From Halobacteriales archaeon QH_10_70_21 (lineage in GTDB: Archaea > Halobacteriota > Halobacteria > Halobacteriales > Haloarculaceae): a stretch of 5,623 nt of DNA. Below are positions 1-4,489 of this stretch, one piece after another. Numbering within the stretch: position 1 is the first letter of the stretch; each line of letters starts with the position of its first letter. Both the position numbers and the translations under genes were made by a program. The stretch lies in contig PXQM01000103.1 of the NCBI GenBank assembly GCA_003021325.1, positions 1 to 5,623 of the forward strand. The letters run 5' to 3'. Under the pieces are notes generated by a model that saw only the letters and a program-made list of their open reading frames with translations, was not told where the DNA came from and did no database searches.

Positions 1-1
1 G

Positions 2-25
2 GAGGCCGCTCCGGCCGACGACTGA
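2..25 (+). CDS. Possible C-terminal tail of an upstream gene (partial)
   Basis: Reading from base 2, the frame encodes EAAPADD followed by a TGA stop at 23-25. An acidic, Ala/Pro-rich end is typical of haloarchaeal proteins, so this may be the last seven residues of a plus-strand gene lying outside the window. The stretch is too short to test, and all frames are open over such a short GC-rich piece. A minus-strand gene running off the left edge, for example from the ATG at 35-33, cannot be excluded. Confidence 0.25.
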   Translation, partial: EAAPADD

Positions 26-167
26 TACGGACCATCGCGAGCGTGTTCGGCGCGACCTCCCACCGGCGACTACGTCGGCGGCTGGGACTGCCGTCCCGTG
101 GTGACACAGCGGTACCGAACCAGGACACACCGCGTGAGCCCCGTCGTTTCTTACCCGAGTCAGGAAA

Positions 168-178
168 ACTCATTACTA
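168..178 (+). promoter_or_regulatory. Candidate TATA-like element for the flavoprotein gene
   Basis: A short AT-richer patch (ACTCATTACTA) in GC-rich surroundings is centred about 26-27 bp upstream of the ATG at 200. This is the spacing expected for a leaderless haloarchaeal transcript. A second candidate (TTTCTTA, about 147-153) would give a leader of roughly 20 nt. There is no convincing Shine-Dalgarno sequence before the ATG, which favours the leaderless reading. The assignment rests on spacing and composition only. Confidence 0.35.
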
Positions 179-199
179 CCACGGTCGAGAGTCACGAAC

Positions 200-1429
200 A
201 TGTCCGAGCGCTTTGACGTGATTGTCGCTGGCGCGGGGCCGGCGGGCGCCCAGTGCGCCCGGGACGTCGCGGCCCGCGGCTACGACGTCGTCGTTCTCGA
301 GACCGAGTCGGAATCGGAGTTCCCACGTCAGAGCAACAAATCGACCGGCGGAACCTTCCCCTCGATGATGGCGTCGTTCAACGTCCCCGACGAGGTAGTG
401 ATGCAGTTCACCGACGACGTGGTCATCGAGTCTCCGAGCGACCACTTCGTCGAGGACCGCCCCGGTGCGGTGCTCGAGTTCGCGGCGTTCAAGCAGTTCC
501 TCGTCGACGACGGCAGGGAGAAGGGCGCCAAGTACTGGTTCGACGCGCGCGTCTCCAAGCCCATCGTCGAGGACGGCGAGCCCGTCGGCGTCCGGTTCAA
601 CGGCTCCGAGGAGGTCTACGCCGACGTCATCGTCGACGCGACCGGGCCGGCGGCCCCCCTCGCCAAGGACCTCGACGTCTGCGACCTCGACCGGGAGAAC
701 CAGGCCATCGGCGTCGAGTACGAGTTCGAGGGCGTCGACCTCGACCACGAGGGGTACGCCGACCTGCACGACTCGATGATGCTGCGGCTGGACCACGAGT
801 ACGCGCCGGGGGGCTACTCGTGGATTTTCCACACGGGCGGGGACGCCGCCAAGGTGGGGCTCTGCTACATCCGCAACGACAGCTACCAGCGCTACTCGGA
901 GGTCGACCGCACCATCGACGGCTACCTGGACCACTGGCTGGACACCGACCCCCGCTTCGAGTCGGCCACCCGCATCGAGGGCCGCCAGCACCGCGGCTCC
1001 GCCCACATCCAGCCGCCGGACTCCCTGAGCACGGACAACTTCATGGCCGTCGGCGACACCGTCCCGACCATCGACCCGCTGTGGGGCGAGGGCATCCACA
1101 AGGGGATGAAGTCCGGACGGGCCGCCGCGACGACCATCGACCACTGCTTCACCCGGTCGGGAGCCGACACGTCCGCGGAGCGGCTGGCCCTCTACGACGA
1201 GCTCTGGCACGAGGAGGTCGCCCCCGACATGGACTCCCGGCTGCTGATAACGCACCTGCTGTATCTCGCGCCGAACGAGCGGTACGACCGGCTCATGCAG
1301 GACCTCCACGAACTCGACCACGACACGCTCCAGCGGGCCAACAACGGCGACAAGTGGGCCATCATGCGGCTGCTGCACCTCACGGACCTCCCGCTTTTGG
1401 CGCGGTTCGCGAAACACCGCCCGACGTAG
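200..1429 (+). CDS. Geranylgeranyl reductase-family FAD-dependent oxidoreductase
   Basis: This 409-residue flavoprotein belongs to the geranylgeranyl reductase/FixC-like group, which reduces isoprenoid double bonds in archaeal lipids, quinones or carotenoid-type substrates. It begins with the FAD Rossmann motif GAGPAG (11-16) and the ribose-binding acid E34 after the second strand. DATG (146-149) and the second FAD motif GD (285-286) followed by DPLWGEGI (292-299) are also present. PGGYSWIF (203-210) matches the substrate-cavity motif of geranylgeranyl reductases (YxWxFP, then GxG), but His211 replaces the Pro and VGLC (219-222) replaces the GxG. The Cys-containing segment usual near residue 48 reads KSTGG here. 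The ATG at 200 is chosen because the Rossmann strand starts at once. The extension back to a GTG at 98 is basic and unlike a haloarchaeal protein. The family call is firm; the substrate is not, and it may not be the main digeranylgeranylglycerophospholipid reductase. Confidence 0.88.
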   Translation: MSERFDVIVAGAGPAGAQCARDVAARGYDVVVLETESESEFPRQSNKSTGGTFPSMMASFNVPDEVVMQFTDDVVIESPSDHFVEDRPGAVLEFAAFKQFLVDDGREKGAKYWFDARVSKPIVEDGEPVGVRFNGSEEVYADVIVDATGPAAPLAKDLDVCDLDRENQAIGVEYEFEGVDLDHEGYADLHDSMMLRLDHEYAPGGYSWIFHTGGDAAKVGLCYIRNDSYQRYSEVDRTIDGYLDHWLDTDPRFESATRIEGRQHRGSAHIQPPDSLSTDNFMAVGDTVPTIDPLWGEGIHKGMKSGRAAATTIDHCFTRSGADTSAERLALYDELWHEEVAPDMDSRLLITHLLYLAPNERYDRLMQDLHELDHDTLQRANNGDKWAIMRLLHLTDLPLLARFAKHRPT

Positions 1430-1444
1430 CGCCCGCGCCGAGGA

Positions 1445-1453
1445 TTCAAGTAC
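1445..1453 (+). promoter_or_regulatory. TATA box for the Cas4-like gene (leaderless)
   Basis: TTCAAGTAC lies in the 45-bp gap after the flavoprotein stop and is centred about 27 bp upstream of the GTG at 1475. It resembles haloarchaeal TATA boxes. The distance puts the transcription start at or next to the start codon, so the message is probably leaderless, in keeping with the missing Shine-Dalgarno. The gene therefore looks independently transcribed despite its closeness to the gene before it. Confidence 0.55.
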
Positions 1454-1474
1454 GGAGCCGCGCCCATTGGGCCC

Positions 1475-2041
1475 GTGGCGACGTTCACCGACCTGTCGAC
1501 GGCAGCCTACTGTCCGCGCAAGCTCTACTACCGCCGCCGCGACGACGACCGCGGGCCGCCCGACGAGGTCGAGGCGGTCCGGGAGCTGGCGTTCCGGTAT
1601 CCGGAGCTGCTGGCGCCGGAGACGGACCTGGGCGACGAGCCCATCGCGGTCACGCCCACCCAGTACCGCTCGAACCTCGGCAGCGCGAAGGCCGGCCTCG
1701 ACTGCTGGCCGGCACTCGTCGACCCGGCCGACAGGGACGTCCTCCTCGAGGGCAAGGACTGCCGCGGGGTCGCGCACAAGGTGCTCGCGGACCCGCCAAG
1801 CCCGGTCGTCGTCTCGGCTGGTCGACCGCCCGAGCGGGGCGTCTGGGAGCCACAGGCGGTCCGGGCGACGGCGGCCGCGAAGGCGCTCGCCTGGGAGCGG
1901 GAGACGCCCGTCTCGGACGCCATCGTCGAGTACCCCGCCCACGGTCGGGTCAGGCGCGTCCGGCTCACGACCGGGCGGAAGGCGGCCTACCGGCGGGCGC
2001 TGCGGACGGTCGAGTCCCTCGGCTCCCGGCTCTCGCTGTAA
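1475..2041 (+). CDS. Cas4/RecB-like PD-(D/E)XK-fold protein, probably nuclease-dead
   Basis: The 188-residue protein opens with FTDLSTAAYCPRKLYYRRR (4-22), closely matching the N-terminal Cas4 signature in which the Cys (here C13) is an iron-sulfur ligand. The core follows the Cas4 layout: GVAHKV (98-103) sits where GxxD is expected, VVVSAG (111-116) where the catalytic ExK strand is expected, and WEPQ with Q127 where the RecB-type Gln lies. The metal-binding acids and catalytic Lys are thus replaced (D to H101, E to V112, K to S114 in my alignment by eye). The usual cluster of three C-terminal cysteines is absent: only C13, C77 and C96 occur, and the protein ends RLSL. No cas1, cas2 or repeat array is nearby. 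The GTG start is supported by the TATA box 27 bp upstream and the signature starting at once. Function is unknown; I infer a fold-retaining, non-catalytic relative, perhaps a nucleic-acid-binding protein. Confidence 0.75.
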   Translation: MATFTDLSTAAYCPRKLYYRRRDDDRGPPDEVEAVRELAFRYPELLAPETDLGDEPIAVTPTQYRSNLGSAKAGLDCWPALVDPADRDVLLEGKDCRGVAHKVLADPPSPVVVSAGRPPERGVWEPQAVRATAAAKALAWERETPVSDAIVEYPAHGRVRRVRLTTGRKAAYRRALRTVESLGSRLSL

Positions 2042-2057
2042 TCCGCCGGGAACCCCA

Positions 2058-2065
2058 CTTTGAAG
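2058..2065 (+). promoter_or_regulatory. Candidate TATA box for the HMA membrane-protein gene
   Basis: CTTTGAAG lies in the 66-bp gap after the Cas4-like gene. A start about 27 bp downstream (near 2088) would leave a leader of about 20 nt that includes the GGAGG at 2096-2100. A second AT-rich patch, TACATATG at 2074-2081, is an alternative, but it would place the transcript start close to the ATG and exclude the Shine-Dalgarno. Confidence 0.45.
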
Positions 2066-2095
2066 CGGCTGGGTACATATGTGGAACCATACCAC

Positions 2096-2100
2096 GGAGG
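2096..2100 (+). promoter_or_regulatory. Shine-Dalgarno site deciding the start at 2108
   Basis: GGAGG complements the anti-Shine-Dalgarno end of archaeal 16S rRNA and lies seven bases before the ATG at 2108. It is the only well-placed ribosome binding site among the plus-strand genes here. It argues against the TTG start at 2060, which would add 16 residues translated through the promoter. Confidence 0.6.
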
Positions 2101-2107
2101 AACCGAG

Positions 2108-2956
2108 ATGGGAACGGACACGTCAGACGGCAGCGACTGTCGCCGTGACGTCGCCCGGGCGGTGCGCGACGTCGACGGGCTGGCCGCGCGTGACGTCCAC
2201 GAGGCGGCGGCGACGACGGTCGAGACCTCGACGGTCGGGGAGTCGGACGAGCACAGCGTCTTCGAACTCACGGGGCTGGACTGCCGGACCTGCGCCGGCC
2301 TCGTCGAGGCGGCCCTGGCCCGCCGTCCGGGGGTGAGCAACGTCACCGCCACCCCGGACCACGGGACGGTTCGGGTCGACTACGACCCCGGGCGGGAGAC
2401 GGCGGCCGGCCTCCGGGCGGCGCTCTCGGAGCTGGGGTACCCCGTCGAGTCGACCGACGAGGCCTTCCGGAACCGCCGCGCCAGCCAGTGGCGGGAGGCC
2501 CGGCTCGTGACCGGCTTCCTCGCCGGCCTGATGGCGCTCGTGCCGTACGCCGCAGTGGTCTACCCGACCCGGTTCGCGTTCTGGCCGTACGACCCGCAGG
2601 TCGTCGCCCTGCTCGAGCGGGCGCTGACCACCGCCTTCGCCACCCACTTCTTCATCAACCTGGCGCTCCTGTCCGGCATCGTCCTGCTGTTCACGGGCAA
2701 GCCGATACTCGAGGACGCCGCGGCCGCACTCCGGGCGGGGACGCCGGACCGGAGCCTGGCGGTCGGCGCCCTGGCGGTCGGTCTGTACGCCTACAGCTCC
2801 GCGACGGCGTTCCGGCTGGCGACCGGCGGCGTCTACTACGACCTCGTCATCGTCGCGGTCGTCGGGGCGACGGTCTGGCGGCAGGCCGAACGGGAGACCG
2901 TCGAGACCGCCGCCGAGGAGGCGCCGGACGCCGCCCCGGCCGCCGACGGCGAGTAA
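2108..2956 (+). CDS. HMA-domain membrane protein, truncated relative of copper P1B-type ATPases
   Basis: This 282-residue protein has a hydrophilic acidic N-terminus (1-50) and then an HMA domain (about 51-117) with the metal-binding GLDCRTCAG motif (C59 and C62). Its end, ELGYPVE, matches the usual HMA close. After a basic stretch come about four hydrophobic helices, at roughly 133-152, 175-196, 214-232 and 241-257. The segment FTGKPILEDAAAALRAGTPD (195-214) corresponds to the stretch between early helices of copper P-type ATPases (TGxPILxxAxxALRxxxPxM). The protein ends after YYDLVIVAVVGATVW with an Ala/Glu-rich tail. The actuator domain, CPC metal-site helix, DKTGT phosphorylation site and nucleotide-binding domain are all absent. 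It cannot be an ATP-driven pump by itself. It may bind or deliver Cu(I) or a related ion at the membrane, or associate with a full ATPase. The complete stop and acidic tail suggest a settled short form. Confidence 0.8.
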   Translation: MGTDTSDGSDCRRDVARAVRDVDGLAARDVHEAAATTVETSTVGESDEHSVFELTGLDCRTCAGLVEAALARRPGVSNVTATPDHGTVRVDYDPGRETAAGLRAALSELGYPVESTDEAFRNRRASQWREARLVTGFLAGLMALVPYAAVVYPTRFAFWPYDPQVVALLERALTTAFATHFFINLALLSGIVLLFTGKPILEDAAAALRAGTPDRSLAVGALAVGLYAYSSATAFRLATGGVYYDLVIVAVVGATVWRQAERETVETAAEEAPDAAPAADGE

Positions 2957-2965
2957 CGCCGCTCT

Positions 2966-3559
2966 TCACTCCGCGTTCTCGAGCCAGCCCTCGATGTCGT
3001 CGGCGAGCGCGCTGCGGCGGACGATCTCGCCCGCCGCGACGTCGACGACCGTGCTCTCGGTGCCGGGCGTCTCGCCGCCGTCGAGGACGACCGCTCGCTC
3101 GCGGACCCGCTCGTCGAGCTCCGCGACCCGGCGGGCGCTGGGGTTGCCGCTCCGGTTTGCGCTCGTGGCGGTTATCGGGCCGACCCGGCGGGCGAGGTCC
3201 CGCGAGAGGTCGTGGTCGGGGACCCGGACGCCGACGCGGTCGCGGCCGGCCACGAGGACGTCCGGGACCCGGTCGGTCCGCTCGAGCAGGACGGTGACGG
3301 GACCGGGGAGGAAGCGCTCGCAGAAGGCCCGCTCGCGGTCCGAGACGCGGGCGTAGTCGGCGGCGACCGCCGCCTCGGGCAGCGCCATCGAGACGGGCTT
3401 CCCGCGGGAGCGGCCCTTCGCCTCGAAGACCCGCTCGACGGCCTCCGGGTCCAGGGCGTCGGCGGCCAGGCCGTAGACGGTCTCGGTCGGGTAGACGACC
3501 AACTCGCCGCGCCGGAGCGCCGCGACAGCCTCGGTGACGTCGTCGCCGGGCACTGTCAC
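2966..3559 (-). CDS. tsaC: Threonylcarbamoyl-AMP synthase, YrdC/TsaC type
   Basis: The protein makes threonylcarbamoyl-AMP from threonine, bicarbonate and ATP, the first step of the t6A37 modification in tRNAs reading ANN codons; the KEOPS complex then transfers the group. The 197 residues match a bare YrdC domain with no C-terminal Sua5 extension. Visible motifs are PTETVYGLAADA (24-35), KGRSRGKPVSM (48-58, nucleotide and substrate binding), FLPGPVTVLL (83-92), TATSANRSG (130-138) and TESTVVD (167-173). The GTG at 3559 is chosen because it overlaps the stop of the preceding peroxiredoxin-like gene as GTGA, mirroring the ATGA overlap one gene upstream. A second GTG at 3553 would shorten the protein by two residues. 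It is the last gene of the three-gene operon, and its stop lies 9 bp from the convergent HMA gene. Confidence 0.9.
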   Translation of the reverse strand: MTVPGDDVTEAVAALRRGELVVYPTETVYGLAADALDPEAVERVFEAKGRSRGKPVSMALPEAAVAADYARVSDRERAFCERFLPGPVTVLLERTDRVPDVLVAGRDRVGVRVPDHDLSRDLARRVGPITATSANRSGNPSARRVAELDERVRERAVVLDGGETPGTESTVVDVAAGEIVRRSALADDIEGWLENAE

Positions 3560-4071
3560 AGCGACTCGATGGCCTCCTCGAGGTCGTCGTACGGGGGGAA
3601 CTCGGGCCACTCGGTCGACACCCACGACGCCCGGACGGTCCGGTCGCCGTCGATGACGAAGACGGTCGGCCGCGCCTCGGTGACGCCGGTCATGCCGTCG
3701 AGGTCGTGGACGATGCCGTAGGCCTCCGCGACGCCGTTGGCCGGGTCCGAGAAGAGCCGGAACGCCTCGAGGTCCCACTCCTCGAGGAACCGGGAGTGCT
3801 CGTACGGCGTCGATATCGAGAGGCCGACGACTGCGGCGTCGTAGGCGTCCCAGCCGCGGTCGCGTATCTCCTGCCAGACGTACGTCGCGGGGAAGTCGCC
3901 GTCCATCGTGTGGAAGACGAGGACGACGGGGCCCTCGTCGGTCAGCGACGACAGCGAGGCGTCCTCCCAGTACTCGTCGTTGACGAGCGGGCGGGTGAAG
4001 TCCGGTGCCTGGTCGCCGACGGCGGGGGCATCGGCGGGCCCGAGGTCGACGACGTCGAAGCCCAGGTTCAT
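3556..4071 (-). CDS. Peroxiredoxin-like (AhpC/TSA fold) protein without cysteine
   Basis: The 171 residues follow the AhpC/TSA thioredoxin-like plan: VGDQAPDFTRPLVN (18-31) at the front, LSSLTDEGPVVLVFHTMDG (40-58) as the strand before the active site, a VVGLSIST strand (81-88), FRLFSDPANGVAEAYGI (104-120) and EARPTVFVIDGDRTVR (132-147). Arg134 falls at the position of the active-site Arg of peroxiredoxins. The active-site loop reads DFPATYVW (59-66), so the PxxxTxxC pattern is altered and Trp66 sits where the peroxidatic Cys should be. The whole protein contains no Cys, so classical thiol peroxidase chemistry is impossible. The role is unknown; a structural or redox-partner role is an inference. 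The ATG overlaps the stop of the upstream glutaredoxin-like gene (ATGA at 4071-4068), and its own stop overlaps the tsaC start, so it is translated as part of the operon. Confidence 0.82.
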   Translation of the reverse strand: MNLGFDVVDLGPADAPAVGDQAPDFTRPLVNDEYWEDASLSSLTDEGPVVLVFHTMDGDFPATYVWQEIRDRGWDAYDAAVVGLSISTPYEHSRFLEEWDLEAFRLFSDPANGVAEAYGIVHDLDGMTGVTEARPTVFVIDGDRTVRASWVSTEWPEFPPYDDLEEAIESL

Positions 4072-4376
4072 TCGGCGTCCCCCGCGGCGCTGGCGGTGAC
4101 GCGGGCGGCGTCGGCCCCACCGTCGCCGTACGTCGTCTCGAGGTACTCGACGATGTTGGCGCTCTCGCTCATCGTCACGCCGGTCGCCTCGTCGACGATG
4201 GCGGGGACGGTCCGGGCGCCGGTCAGCCGCTTGACGGCGTCCCGGCGTGAGTGTCGGGCCTCGACGAACCGCGAGCGGTACTCGAGGCCGAGGTCGTTCA
4301 GGGTGCGGACGACGCGTTCACAGAACGGGCAGGCCTGGAGCCGGTAGACGGTGATGGCCGGGTCGGTCTCGCTCAC
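4068..4376 (-). CDS. Glutaredoxin-like protein (CPFC)
   Basis: This small thioredoxin-fold protein (102 residues) has the dithiol motif ACPFCERV (15-22; C16 and C19), the TVPAIVDE segment with cis-proline P58 (56-63), and SESANIVEYLETTYG (70-84), which fits the last helix of glutaredoxin and the glutathione-S-transferase N-terminal domain. Such proteins reduce disulfides or mixed thiols. Haloarchaea generally use gamma-glutamylcysteine rather than glutathione, so the partner thiol may differ. The GTG at 4376 is chosen because the fold begins within ten residues and a TATA-like element lies about 28 bp upstream; the longer open frame to 4544 would cover the divergent promoter region. It is the first gene of an operon with the cysteine-free peroxiredoxin-like protein, which it overlaps by 4 nt. 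The Ala/Asp-rich tail (86-102) is typical of halophilic proteins. Confidence 0.86.
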   Translation of the reverse strand: MSETDPAITVYRLQACPFCERVVRTLNDLGLEYRSRFVEARHSRRDAVKRLTGARTVPAIVDEATGVTMSESANIVEYLETTYGDGGADAARVTASAAGDAE

Positions 4377-4400
4377 GGGTCTCTGTAGGTCCGCCCGGCG

Positions 4401-4408
4401 CCTAAGGG
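4401..4408 (-). promoter_or_regulatory. Candidate TATA-like element for the glutaredoxin operon
   Basis: On the minus strand the bases read CCCTTAGG, centred about 28 bp upstream of the GTG at 4376. The distance fits a leaderless transcript, and no Shine-Dalgarno precedes the GTG. It would drive the glutaredoxin-like, peroxiredoxin-like and tsaC genes as one unit. The match to a TATA consensus is weak. Confidence 0.4.
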
Positions 4409-4452
4409 TGTCGCCGGCGGTCGCGGCCGGTGGACGTCGTCGCTGATGACAA

Positions 4453-4461
4453 GTCTTAATC
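4453..4461 (+). promoter_or_regulatory. Candidate TATA box for the CNNM/CorC gene
   Basis: GTCTTAATC is the most AT-rich patch in the 113-bp divergent intergenic region, centred about 33 bp before the ATG at 4490. It would give a leader of only a few bases. GGAG at 4470-4473 is too far (about 16 nt) from the ATG to be a good ribosome binding site, so near-leaderless translation is the likelier reading. About 45 bp separates it from the opposing element at 4401-4408, so regulators binding between them could affect both transcripts. Confidence 0.45.
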
Positions 4462-4489
4462 TCGGCCCCGGAGAAGACCCCACGTTCAG

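Noticed and set aside
84..97. Small hairpin GGGAC-TGCC-GTCCC as a terminator of an upstream gene
   Set aside because: The stem is 5 bp with no T-run, archaeal termination does not depend on such stems, and this size occurs by chance in GC-rich DNA.
98..199. GTG start extending the flavoprotein by 34 residues
   Set aside because: The added segment is basic, has no homologous look, and the Rossmann strand begins right after the ATG at 200; the extension would also cover the likely promoter.
1475..2041. Active CRISPR adaptation locus suggested by the Cas4-like gene
   Set aside because: No repeat-spacer array, cas1, cas2 or other cas gene is present in the window, and the catalytic residues of the Cas4-like protein are missing.
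176..2095. 639-residue open frame on the minus strand across the flavoprotein and Cas4-like genes
   Set aside because: It runs antisense to two well-supported genes, is low in complexity (Arg, Val, Gly, Pro) and has no domain motif; long antisense frames are common in GC-rich haloarchaeal DNA.
253..2148. 631-residue plus-strand open frame spanning two genes and their promoters
   Set aside because: The product is Arg/Pro/Gly-rich and not acidic, with no recognisable motif; it is a frame-shifted shadow of the genes at 200-1429 and 1475-2041.
2488..3297. 269-residue plus-strand frame crossing the convergent junction
   Set aside because: It overlaps the HMA gene in another frame and the tsaC gene in antisense, and its product is Arg/Gly/Pro repeats without a motif.
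2966..4120. 384-residue frame fusing tsaC to an upstream domain
   Set aside because: The upstream part is the peroxiredoxin-like gene read in the wrong frame, rich in Arg and Pro; the GTGA overlap at 3559-3556 marks the true tsaC start.
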